A stretch of 29,792 nucleotides of DNA from the NCBI GenBank assembly GCA_964617875.1, contig CAZUAI010000070.1, forward strand, positions 1 to 29,792. Direction: 5' to 3'. Position numbers and translations under genes: made by a program. Source of the stretch: CAZMVY01 sp964617875. Its GTDB lineage: Bacteria > Planctomycetota > Phycisphaerae > UBA1845 > PWPN01. The first letter of the stretch is position 1. Each line of letters starts with the position of its first letter. Below are positions 22,458 to 29,596 of the stretch, in pieces. The notes under the pieces are model-generated. The model worked only from the letters and a program-made list of their open reading frames with translations, had not been told where the DNA came from and did not search any database.

Positions 22458-22478
22458 TGTCACAGACCACCTGTGACA
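22458..22478. repeat. Perfect hairpin between tRNA-like sequences
   Basis: TGTCACAG-ACCAC-CTGTGACA (plus strand) has 8-nt arms and a 5-nt loop. It sits just 3' of the Gly-like sequence on the minus strand and may be a processing or termination site. Confidence 0.55.
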
Positions 22479-22479
22479 A

Positions 22480-22552
22480 GCGAGCGGCCGGCAACGATCC
22501 GGCAACCTCCGGCCTGGCGGACCGGCACTCTGCCCGTTTGAGCTACGCTCGC
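22480..22552 (-). tRNA. tRNA-Gly-like sequence (GCC), unusual loops
   Basis: All four stems form: acceptor GCGAGCG/CGCTCGC, D stem GCTC/GAGT, anticodon stem CCGGT/GCCGG and T stem GCCGG/CCGGC; the length is a standard 73 nt. The anticodon loop CCGCCAG reads GCC (Gly). Two near-invariant bases are altered: position 33 is C rather than T, and the T loop begins ATCG rather than TTCG. No CCA is encoded. It is either a decayed tRNA under stem conservation or a tRNA-like RNA with another job. Confidence 0.65.
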
Positions 22553-22557
22553 ACATT

Positions 22558-22628
22558 GCCGGCGGAGGGATTCGAACCCTCATCTACCCGCTTACGGGTC
22601 GGGTGCTCTACCGTTGAGCTACGCCCGC
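22558..22628 (-). tRNA. tRNA-Thr-like sequence (CGT), unusual anticodon arm
   Basis: The 71-nt cloverleaf has D stem GCTC/GAGC and a normal T arm GAGGG-TTCGAAT-CCCTC. The acceptor GCGGGCG/CGCCGGC has one G-G mismatch. The anticodon arm CCCGA-CCCGTAA-GCGGG would give anticodon CGT (Thr), with an A-G mismatch closing the loop and C at position 33. It is 5 nt from the Gly-like sequence, so they are probably co-transcribed. Confidence 0.6.
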
Positions 22629-22649
22629 ACGTGGAAAGAAACCTCCCCG

Positions 22650-22682
22650 GGGCAGCGGCGGACAGTTCACCGCCGCCCCACA
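22650..22682 (-). other. GC-rich hairpin 5' of the tRNA-like array
   Basis: On the minus strand GGGGC-GGCGG and CCGCC-(GCT)-GCCCC pair across TGAACTGT. A weak candidate promoter (GAGACA-17-GATACT) lies upstream of it, around 22709-22737. It may be the leader of the tRNA-like transcript. Confidence 0.35.
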
Positions 22683-22763
22683 AAACGTCACGATTCCTGC
22701 TGTGTGCAGTATCCCCGCAGCGAGTCTCCCTGTCTCAAGTCTCGCTTCGTTCACACCAACAAA

Positions 22764-22797
22764 AAAGCCCTGCGTCCGTCCGGGGCCGCAGGGCTTT
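22764..22797 (-). terminator. Intrinsic terminator of the small ORF transcript
   Basis: A perfect 11-bp stem, AAAGCCCTGCG with CGCAGGGCTTT, encloses a 12-nt loop. On the minus strand it is followed directly by a run of T (22761-22766). It ends the transcript from the promoter at 22962-22990. Confidence 0.85.
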
Positions 22798-22820
22798 GAG
22801 TACGTTTGTATTCAGCCGCC

Positions 22821-22937
22821 CTACGGCCCCACACAATCGAACGCGATACCCTTACCGCGCGAGCACGTCGTGACCGACGTGTACGTCGCGTGGGTCCGCG
22901 TCGAAAGGCCGTTGACAAGCTGAAGGCTGCTGTTCAT
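22821..22937 (-). CDS. Small ORF, 38 codons, with its own promoter and terminator
   Basis: The peptide begins MNSSLQLVNGLSTRTHATYT and ends GKGIAFDCVGP, with two cysteines and no hydrophobic segment. ACAGGAACC precedes the ATG at 22937; an in-frame ATG at 22958 would add 7 residues but lies almost at the predicted transcript start. TTGACA-17-TATCTT is upstream, and a strong terminator follows 24 nt after the stop. The whole unit is about 195 nt. It may be a small protein, a leader peptide or a small RNA with an incidental ORF. I do not recognise it. Confidence 0.5.
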   Translation of the reverse strand: MNSSLQLVNGLSTRTHATYTSVTTCSRGKGIAFDCVGP

Positions 22938-22961
22938 GGTTCCTGTCCGTCTACTCATACG

Positions 22962-22990
22962 AAGATACACCAGATTTTCGGCAATGTCAA
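22962..22990 (-). promoter_or_regulatory. Strong promoter of the small ORF unit
   Basis: On the minus strand consensus TTGACA (22985-22990) is followed by exactly 17 nt and TATCTT (22962-22967). It is the best -35 match in the window and lies 85 nt past the kinase stop codon. Confidence 0.75.
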
Positions 22991-23074
22991 GGGCTTCCCT
23001 CAGTTTTTTTCGGATCTCATCGCCGGGGCGGGAAGGGGGGCCCTTCCCGCCACGGGCCGGCGGCGGATTTCGGA

Positions 23075-24991
23075 TCAGGTTCGGCCGTAGTGGCGGAGCT
23101 TCCAGGCCTGGTGCTGCTCGTGTTTGCGGCGTGTGCGGTCGGCCAGGGTCTCCACGCGGCGCCACGCCGACTTCCAGTCCTCGCCGTCGCGGCCCCACCC
23201 GTCGAGGAACCGCTGCAGGAAACGCAGGCGATCCGTCCGGGAGACCGCGCGACAGTGTTCGAGGCTGACGCTCAGCCGCGCGATCGCGCGCCAGGCGTAC
23301 CGTGTCGGCGACGCCGGAAGGCCCCGTTGCGGGCGGAGGCCGTCGAGGTCCACGAGGCTGAGTCGCGGGCGCGTGGCGAACGCGGGGTCCCACTGGATCA
23401 TGATGTTCGACGCCTTCAGATCGCGATGCGCGAAGCCGCGGGCGTCCATCCGCTTGACCAGAGCGCACAGCGACTCGATCAGCAGGCGCTTCGACCGGTA
23501 CAGCGCGCGCGGCGAGAGCCGCGTGAGTTCCGTTGCGATAACGGCATCGAGGTCGTGCGCGTCGGGCAGCGCCTCGGTGATGAGCAGGCTGTCTGTCCGC
23601 AGGCCGAAGCGGCGGCGCTCGAGCACGGCGAGCGGCCTGGCGGTCGGCAGATCGCGATGGATCAACGCATAGCCCCGGCGCCACGTGCGGAGGTTCCGCG
23701 ACTCCCGGAAGAGCGAGGACAGCCGCCGCGCCCACGTTCGCGCCCGCGGCCGCTTGCAGATGACCGGAAGCGGCTCCGGTCCCACCGGCAGGCTTCGCCG
23801 GCACACCATCGCCGTATGCGAGTCCTTCAGCATCTGCCAGGGTTCGTGCGCGTGCATCCACCGCAGCGGATCCGCCAGCCACGCTTCCCACTGCTTGCGG
23901 TCGAAGACGATCGACGAGGCCCGGGACTCCGCCCCGGCGTGTTTGGCGCACAGAAACACGTGGCCGCGCCAGCCGCCGGGCAGCCGCACGCGGGCGAAGT
24001 ACTTGTTCGTTCGCAGGGTCCGCCGGTCGCGCTGCGCGTAGAGTTCGCGCGCGTGCTCGTCCGCCCGGCGGTCCAGCGCGGCGACAAGGTCATGGAAACT
24101 CAGGCCCAGCGGCCGGGCGTGCGGCGAGCGGTCCTGCATCGCGATGCGTGCGTTGACGTAACGCCGCAGGAACCGGATTCGCTGCGTGAGGCTCGCGTGG
24201 CGGCGGAACCACTGGTTGAGTTGCGCGAGGTTGCGAACGACGGCCAGATCCGAGACCGCCCGGCCCGTGCAGACGCCGTGCAGGTCCACGAAGATGACGC
24301 GGGGCGGCTGATCGGTGGGGGAGCCGTCGACGACGAGCAGGTTGCCGGCGTGCAGGTCCACGTGGCGGAAGCCCGACTGGTGCGCCGTGGCGATAAGGTC
24401 GGCGACGGCGGCGATGAGCCGGTTCGCGCAGCGGCGGCGACGGGCCGCGTCGGCCATGTGATCCAACTGAGACCAGTACTCGTTGAGCGGCACGGCGTCC
24501 GGCACGGCGCGGGTCAGCAGGAGGCACTGCGCTCCATGCCGCGGCGAGCAGGTGTACGCACGGGCAATCGGCTGGACCGTCGGCAAGCCGTACCGGCTCG
24601 CATACTCGGCCGCCCGCCACTCGGACAGGCACACCGGGCCGCGGAGCCACCGCTTGAACCGCGCGGGGATGTCGTCCGCGACGTAGACCTTCGCGAACAC
24701 GTCGCCGACCGACGTGCGGACGCGCCAGACCTGCCGGCCGTCGTTTTCCTTGACGAGCGCGGCGGCGGGGTTCTCGGCGAGGTTGCGCCACGCCGGCGGC
24801 GCGACCTCCTCCAGCAACGACAGATAGTCGTCGCGAATGTCCCATACGCAGTGGCCGAACTGACGGCGGACGATCGTGGGGCCCGAAGGCAATCCTTCGG
24901 CCACGCCGCGCGCGCTCGCGGCCGGATTGCCGGGCAGTCCGCTCGGCGATGCAATCGTTCCCGACGCACATGTGGCGTCAAGCAAGCTCAT
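23075..24991 (-). CDS. Tandem two-domain LPS-kinase-like protein (WaaP/Kdo kinase family)
   Basis: The 638-residue protein contains two kinase-like domains of the WaaP/InaA type. Domain 1: lysine K101 in VFAKVY, catalytic loop RHVDLHAGNLLV (D212), metal site VIFVDLHG (D236). Domain 2: K413 in VICKRP, AHRDLKASNIMI (D524), LSLVDLDG (D548). All catalytic residues are present in both, so neither domain appears to be a decoy. Single-domain WaaP and KdkA phosphorylate heptose or Kdo in the LPS inner core, so phosphorylation of LPS sugars is the best inference; lpxA elsewhere in the window supports LPS. The start at 24991 is supported by promoter TTGCCC-17-TAGAAT, but other in-frame starts are possible. 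Confidence 0.85.
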   Translation of the reverse strand: MSLLDATCASGTIASPSGLPGNPAASARGVAEGLPSGPTIVRRQFGHCVWDIRDDYLSLLEEVAPPAWRNLAENPAAALVKENDGRQVWRVRTSVGDVFAKVYVADDIPARFKRWLRGPVCLSEWRAAEYASRYGLPTVQPIARAYTCSPRHGAQCLLLTRAVPDAVPLNEYWSQLDHMADAARRRRCANRLIAAVADLIATAHQSGFRHVDLHAGNLLVVDGSPTDQPPRVIFVDLHGVCTGRAVSDLAVVRNLAQLNQWFRRHASLTQRIRFLRRYVNARIAMQDRSPHARPLGLSFHDLVAALDRRADEHARELYAQRDRRTLRTNKYFARVRLPGGWRGHVFLCAKHAGAESRASSIVFDRKQWEAWLADPLRWMHAHEPWQMLKDSHTAMVCRRSLPVGPEPLPVICKRPRARTWARRLSSLFRESRNLRTWRRGYALIHRDLPTARPLAVLERRRFGLRTDSLLITEALPDAHDLDAVIATELTRLSPRALYRSKRLLIESLCALVKRMDARGFAHRDLKASNIMIQWDPAFATRPRLSLVDLDGLRPQRGLPASPTRYAWRAIARLSVSLEHCRAVSRTDRLRFLQRFLDGWGRDGEDWKSAWRRVETLADRTRRKHEQHQAWKLRHYGRT

Positions 24992-25039
24992 AGGTGCCCG
25001 GTAAGAACCAGATCGCGCCCAACACGAATCGCGCGGGGC

Positions 25040-25068
25040 ATTCTACGGCAAACCGGGTGGCCGGGCAA
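25040..25068 (-). promoter_or_regulatory. Promoter of the tandem kinase gene
   Basis: On the minus strand TTGCCC (25063-25068), 17 nt, and TAGAAT (25040-25045), about 48 nt before the ATG at 24991. Confidence 0.6.
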
Positions 25069-25114
25069 TTACCGGCCGTCGATCGGGTGCGCGGCCGGTC
25101 CTGCAGGCGAGGCG

Positions 25115-25265
25115 GGCGGGAGCCTTGCAGGCCGGGGCGAATTGCTCCCCGGAGCGTGCGGTCTTGGTGGATAATCTTTTCTGCTCGTCCGGCGGAGGTT
25201 CCCGACCCCTTGCGCCTATGCGGCCGTGAAACCCAATTGACCCGGTGGGCGGCAGGGGCTACGGT
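25115..25265 (+). repeat. Promoter-proximal repeat block, diverged copy 3
   Basis: The block aligns less closely with copies 1 and 2. Matching parts are AGCCTTGCAGGCCGGGG (compare AACCTTTCTGGCCCGGGG), TTTTCTGCTCGTCCGGC, GAGGTTCCCGACCCCTTGCGCC and TATGCGGCCGTG. It ends at the promoter of the phosphoesterase gene, in the same orientation as that gene. Confidence 0.55.
25237..25265 (+). promoter_or_regulatory. Promoter of the metallophosphoesterase, possibly leaderless
   Basis: TTGACC (25237-25242), 17 nt, TACGGT (25260-25265), then only 7 nt to the ATG at 25273. No ribosome site is visible, as expected for a leaderless message. Confidence 0.6.
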
Positions 25266-25272
25266 CTCTCGG

Positions 25273-26559
25273 ATGAAGCGAACCGCGCAACGTGTCGTCT
25301 GGTCGGTCGTTACGGTGTTGCTGCTGGGCCTGCTGGGCGTGGTCGTGCTGGACTACGCGACGCGGCCGGTGCTGGTCGCGGGGCCGATGCTGCAATCGGT
25401 GGGGCCGGACGGCTTCTCCGTCGTCTGGTGGACCGTCCGCGGCGGCGATGCGGTCCTGGAGGTCGATCTGCCGGGTGGGGGCGTCTCCGTCTTTTCCGGG
25501 AAGGCCGCGGGCGACGGCGGCCGGATGGTCGCGACGGCGGCGAACCTGCGTCGCGGGGCATCTCCGCCCGCCTATCGCATCCGCCAGCGCTCGCGGGCCG
25601 GGGTGCCGCGCACCGTCGCTTCGGGTGTGGGGCGGCTCGCCTCGCAATCGGACGAGCGGCTTCGCTTCCTCGTCTTCGGTGACAGCGGGTCGGGGAAGAC
25701 GGTGCAATACGAGCTGGGCGAAGCGATGCCCGGGTTCGAGCCGGACCTAGTCATTCACACCGGCGATGTGGTCTACCCGTCCGGGGAGTGGCTCGACTAC
25801 GGTACGAAGTTCTTCTCGCCCTACGCGGCGCTCCTTCGCGACGTGCCGTTCTATCCGTGCCTGGGGAACCATGACATGAAGACCGATGCCGGCAAGCCCC
25901 TCCTTTCCGCCTTCCACCTGCCCGACAACGGCCCCGCCGGCCTGCCGCGCGGCGCGAACTACTGGTTCGACTGCGGCCCCGCACGCTTCGTGTGCGTCGA
26001 TACCAACGCGAGCGTCGAGGTTCTGGGCGGCCCGGTCGCGCCATGGCTCGAACGCGCCCTCGCGACGACGCCGGGGGCGTGGCGGTTCGCCTTCTTCCAT
26101 CACCCTCCGTATACCGGGGGAAACAACCATCCGCCGGACGAGCGGGTGCAGAGCACGCTCGTGCCGGTTCTGGAGAAGGCCGGCGCGGACGTGGTCTTCT
26201 GCGGCCACAACCACTTGTACGAGCGGACCCGCGCGATTCGCGGGGGCCGCGTCGTGCCGGATGGACAGGGCGTCTTCTACGTGATCTCCGGTGCCGGCGG
26301 CGGCGGGCTCTACCGCGAGAAACCGGACCATCCGGACTACATTGCGGCGTTTGACGACCAGATGCACGGCTTCACCGTGGTTGAGATCGCGGGCGAGACG
26401 CTGCGTATCCGCCACATCAACCGGTCGGGGACCACGGTTGACGACTGGACCTACACGCGGGGGGCGGGCGGTCGCGCCGCCACGACATCGACCACGTCAC
26501 CCTCGCCAGCCTCTTCGCAGACCCGGCCGACCCACGTTCCGAACACCGAAGGGTCGTGA
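25273..26559 (+). CDS. Purple-acid-phosphatase-like metallophosphoesterase, membrane-anchored or secreted
   Basis: The protein is 428 residues. Residues 1-27 form a basic n-region and a hydrophobic helix (VVWSVVTVLLLGLLGVVVL), an anchor or signal. A fibronectin-like N-terminal domain follows (about 35-120: PMLQSVGPDGFSVVWWT). The calcineurin-like domain has all family motifs: FGDSGSG (D137), HTGDVVYPSG (D165), CLGNHD (N199, H200), FFHHPPYTGGNN and FCGHNHLYERT (H312, H314). A dimetal phosphatase acting outside the cytoplasm is likely. The C-terminal tail is Thr/Ser/Pro-rich. No partner gene is adjacent. Confidence 0.92.
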   Translation: MKRTAQRVVWSVVTVLLLGLLGVVVLDYATRPVLVAGPMLQSVGPDGFSVVWWTVRGGDAVLEVDLPGGGVSVFSGKAAGDGGRMVATAANLRRGASPPAYRIRQRSRAGVPRTVASGVGRLASQSDERLRFLVFGDSGSGKTVQYELGEAMPGFEPDLVIHTGDVVYPSGEWLDYGTKFFSPYAALLRDVPFYPCLGNHDMKTDAGKPLLSAFHLPDNGPAGLPRGANYWFDCGPARFVCVDTNASVEVLGGPVAPWLERALATTPGAWRFAFFHHPPYTGGNNHPPDERVQSTLVPVLEKAGADVVFCGHNHLYERTRAIRGGRVVPDGQGVFYVISGAGGGGLYREKPDHPDYIAAFDDQMHGFTVVEIAGETLRIRHINRSGTTVDDWTYTRGAGGRAATTSTTSPSPASSQTRPTHVPNTEGS

Positions 26560-26745
26560 TTCATCCGGCACGGGCGGTATTGCGTCCGGCATTTGTCAAT
26601 CGGATGGGCGCGCCATAAGTGTTTTCCCCGCAAGTATTTGAAGATGTTCCTGCTCGGCGGCTCCCCGGGGGCTTTCAGCCGGCGGTTTTTGCGAACGCGT
26701 TCAAGGCCTGTGCGGTGAGCAGCGTCGTTGACGCAGCCGGGCCCC
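26560..26745. other. Convergent gap after the phosphoesterase
   Basis: This stretch has no gene. Around 26,660-26,695 there is a GC-rich segment (GGCTCCCCGGGGGC then TTTCAGCCGGCGGTTTTT) that could act as a terminator for the plus-strand gene. A GGCTGAAAGCC motif on the minus strand recalls the repeat at 10,743. Neither is strong. Confidence 0.35.
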
Positions 26746-28896
26746 TCACGGTCCCGCGGGTTTCGTCCCGGTGCGTTGCTTGGTCTGTTGGAGTTGCGCC
26801 AGCACCCTGGCCGTTGCGTCCAGCGATGCTTGGCGATGCTCCTCGATCATGCCGCATGCGTCGCGGCGCAGCCGCTCGTGCTGCTCGGCGAAAAACCGGA
26901 TCCCCTCATCCAGCCGGCCCGACTGGACAAAGGCTCCGAATGCCGACAAGTAGAACCGGTGATACGGCAGCCTGTCGATGGCGAGCCGCAGGCAGCGGAT
27001 GGCCTCGGCGTAGTCCGGCGTGCGGATGTGCTGCGCGGCCAGCCCACGGCTGGCGAGTCCCCACGGGTCGTCGGGCCAGACCAGTTCCAGCCGGTCGAGC
27101 CGCTCGATGGCCGCCACGACCTGCGGCGACGACGCCGGCCCGCCCGGATCGGGCCGGCGGATCAGGAGCGTCCCCACCGGGTTCCACAGGATCGGCACCC
27201 ACTTGCCGGTCGCCATCAGCGGATTCACCCAGTCGGTCACCGCATCGACCGGGGGGACGTGCAGCAGCATCTCGGCATTGAGTCGCGTCGGCACGTCCGC
27301 ATGCTGGAGCTGGGCATCGAGTCGTTCGCCGCGCACGTGCTGCGGCAGATCGGCCGGCGGATGAAATCGCTCAATTTCGTGGTAGAGCCTGTACATTTTC
27401 TCGTCGAAGAGGGCCTGCGAACGGCCGTCGGCGAAGACCCGGGCCTCGGGCCAATGGAACATGACGAACCCGCCCCAGACCCATTGCGTGAACAGCCGGC
27501 CGCCGAGGTGGTTCGCCCGGGCGAATGTTGTGAAGAAGCGCGGCTCCTCCGCGTCACGGACGTGGGCGAGGAAGAGTCCCTCCCGCCACGGCCGGCCCTC
27601 CGGATCCACGTATCCGATGACGAACCGCTCCCGTCCCAGCGTCAGCATGGCCAGGACGATCAGCCCCGCGATCAGCGACGTGGCCATGCGGGCGTGGCGG
27701 CGGTCAAGCGGCGGTCCCGAGCGACGCCAGACGTTCCACGCCAGCGCCGCCTCGCGGATGCGCAGCGTGACGAACTTGCACAGCACCGGCGCCGTCAGCG
27801 TGTAGAACGTCAGCACGAAGCGGAGGTGCTTTACGGCAAGGTAGCCGGCCAGAAGCACGACGAGGATCTCGCTCAGGGTCATGCCGCGCCCGGTCTGCGA
27901 CAACTCGGCGTCGCCCGCCTTCCGATGGGCCAGGCTGATCCGCCGCCACGCCCAGTCGTGCAGCACGAGACCGAACAACAGGCATGCGACAACGACGCCG
28001 ATGGCGATATAGAACGGCAACTGGAGTTCCAGCACGCTCTGCTTCGCCTGGGCTGGCACGGCGAGCTTGAAGGGCGATTGCCATTCGAGAATCCGCTGGA
28101 ACGTTCGCGAACCCATGACGACAAAGGGGTGCGTGTAGTTCGCCCAGCCGTACGGGCTGATCCAGGCGCCGAGCGGCACACTGACGGCCGCCGCGCCGAG
28201 AACGGTCCCGATGGCCGCGGGCGACATCCGCCGCCACGCCGGATGTACGAACCGTTCCGCGATCTCGCCGGCGACCCACGCGCCGATGAGGACATAGCCG
28301 AACAGGAAGCTTCCGTGCGCGTTGCCCCACACCAGCAGGATCGGCAGCACCAGCAGCCCCCAGAACGCCCGCCCGTACGTCGCCAGCACGAGCGACAGGA
28401 GCAACAGGCACGCCAGCGTGTGCGAGCCGGTCGACGGCCGCACGTCCCAGAGCGACATCCCCAGCATCAGCCCGCCGACGGCGAAGACCGCCCCGAGCAG
28501 GACCTCCCGGCACATCCGCCATGCGCAGAGGATCAGCGCCCCGGCCATGATCAGAAGGCAGAGGAGTTTCAGCCCGATCAGCGCCGTCGGGAAGATGCGG
28601 TCGTACAGCAGATACATCAGGACGTGCCAGAGCCAGTTCTGGTTGTACCAGGTCTGGCCGGTGAACGTCCACGTGAATTCGTCGCTGACGGGGAAGTGGC
28701 TGTATCCCCGCTCGCAAATGAGCCGCCCGGCGGCCAGGCCGATCCAGGCGTCGCCGCAACCCCGCCGCATCCCGGCCGACCAGGCGACACCGACGGCCAC
28801 GAGCACCGCGCCGGCGACGATCGCCGTCGCGAGCAGGGCCTTCCGGCTTCGCAACGGCGCAGCGGGCAGCGTAGACTCCGGGGCTGGTTCGTTCAT
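26746..28896 (-). CDS. Large multi-pass membrane protein with soluble C-terminal region
   Basis: The protein is 716 residues from the ATG at 28896, consistent with promoter TCGACA-17-TACACT. About ten hydrophobic helices occupy residues 20-440. An early periplasmic loop has GDAWIGLAAGRLICERGYSHFPVSDEFTWTFTGQTWYNQNWLWHVLMYLLY, the type of loop seen in GT-C glycosyltransferases and O-antigen polymerase-like proteins. After the membrane part, RLFTQWVWGGFVMFHWPEARVFADGRSQALFDEKMYRLYHEIERF leads to a helical region (about 610-700) that may contain TPR-like repeats (PDYAEAIRCLRLAIDRLPYHRFYLSAFGAFVQSGRLDEGIRFF). A role in cell-envelope glycan or lipid transfer is possible but not shown. Confidence 0.8.
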   Translation of the reverse strand: MNEPAPESTLPAAPLRSRKALLATAIVAGAVLVAVGVAWSAGMRRGCGDAWIGLAAGRLICERGYSHFPVSDEFTWTFTGQTWYNQNWLWHVLMYLLYDRIFPTALIGLKLLCLLIMAGALILCAWRMCREVLLGAVFAVGGLMLGMSLWDVRPSTGSHTLACLLLLSLVLATYGRAFWGLLVLPILLVWGNAHGSFLFGYVLIGAWVAGEIAERFVHPAWRRMSPAAIGTVLGAAAVSVPLGAWISPYGWANYTHPFVVMGSRTFQRILEWQSPFKLAVPAQAKQSVLELQLPFYIAIGVVVACLLFGLVLHDWAWRRISLAHRKAGDAELSQTGRGMTLSEILVVLLAGYLAVKHLRFVLTFYTLTAPVLCKFVTLRIREAALAWNVWRRSGPPLDRRHARMATSLIAGLIVLAMLTLGRERFVIGYVDPEGRPWREGLFLAHVRDAEEPRFFTTFARANHLGGRLFTQWVWGGFVMFHWPEARVFADGRSQALFDEKMYRLYHEIERFHPPADLPQHVRGERLDAQLQHADVPTRLNAEMLLHVPPVDAVTDWVNPLMATGKWVPILWNPVGTLLIRRPDPGGPASSPQVVAAIERLDRLELVWPDDPWGLASRGLAAQHIRTPDYAEAIRCLRLAIDRLPYHRFYLSAFGAFVQSGRLDEGIRFFAEQHERLRRDACGMIEEHRQASLDATARVLAQLQQTKQRTGTKPAGP

Positions 28897-28936
28897 GGTC
28901 GAGGCTTTCCCGCCGATACCGTGATCGGCAGGATGA

Positions 28937-28989
28937 AGTGTACGCCGCGACCGCCCTCCTGTCGATGCCGGCCGGCCGCGTGCTATACT
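28937..28989. promoter_or_regulatory. Divergent promoters of the membrane protein and J-domain genes
   Basis: On the minus strand TCGACA (28960-28965), 17 nt, TACACT (28937-28942) serve the membrane protein. On the plus strand an extended -10, TG-C-TATACT (28984-28989), serves the J-domain gene; its -35 is not evident. Confidence 0.5.
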
Positions 28990-29035
28990 GAGCGGAAAAG
29001 AGGCCGGGAGTCGGGCTCGGGAACCGGAACCGCGC

Positions 29036-29596
29036 ATGATGCCGTCGGATTGCTTTCGGGTGCTGGGGCTGTCGGCCACCGCCTCGCGCCTGGATATCAA
29101 GCGGGCCTACCGCCGCCTTGCCCTGGAGCTTCATCCCGACCGCAACCGCGGCGACGATGCGACCCGCCGGCGGTTCGTCGAGGTCTCCGCGGCCTATCGA
29201 ACGCTGATGCGGGCGGTCCGCGGTCGGGAGCGAAACTGCCAAATCGGCATCTGCCGCCAGTGCGGCCAGTTCGTGGAGGTCTTTCGGACCATCGAGGGGT
29301 ACGTGTACTGCGAACGATGCATCCTGCGGCCGCAGGGGACGCGGTTCCTGCCGCTGCCGCGGATCGTCATCGTCAAGTGCGTCGGCGGGATTGTGCTGAA
29401 CGCCGTTGCGGCGGCCTGCCTTCTGCGTGCGTGGTGGACGGCGGACGCGACCTGGGCGTTCGTCTCCCTGATCGCGGGTACGCTCGGTTTGATCGTGCTG
29501 GCGGCTACCGCCATCCGCATCCGCCACTGCGCCGATCCCGCGGAGACGGCGATGCACAAGCGGCTCTTTGCCCGCCAGACGAAGGCTGAAGGGTGA
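29036..29596 (+). CDS. J-domain protein with zinc-ribbon-like and membrane segments
   Basis: The protein is 186 residues. A J domain spans residues 1-65 (CFRVLGLSATASRLDIKRAYRRLALELHPDRNRGDDATRRRFVEVSAAYRTLM) with an intact HPD. Residues about 73-98 hold CRQC and CERC, a four-cysteine knuckle. Two hydrophobic helices follow (IVIVKCVGGIVLNAVAAACLLRAW and WAFVSLIAGTLGLIVLAATAI), so it is membrane-bound with a short cytoplasmic tail. It would recruit a DnaK-type chaperone to the membrane; HscA or a DnaK elsewhere could be the partner. An adjacent ATG at 29039 is also possible. Confidence 0.88.
   Translation: MMPSDCFRVLGLSATASRLDIKRAYRRLALELHPDRNRGDDATRRRFVEVSAAYRTLMRAVRGRERNCQIGICRQCGQFVEVFRTIEGYVYCERCILRPQGTRFLPLPRIVIVKCVGGIVLNAVAAACLLRAWWTADATWAFVSLIAGTLGLIVLAATAIRIRHCADPAETAMHKRLFARQTKAEG

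Noticed and set aside
22192..22640. CRISPR array
   Set aside because: The repeated features are tRNA-like cloverleaves and single palindromes; there are no regularly spaced identical repeats here or elsewhere in the window.
26728..29589. Long plus-strand open frame opposite the large membrane protein
   Set aside because: Its Arg/Pro/Gln-rich translation and full overlap with a protein containing clear membrane helices mark it as a shadow of the third-position GC bias.
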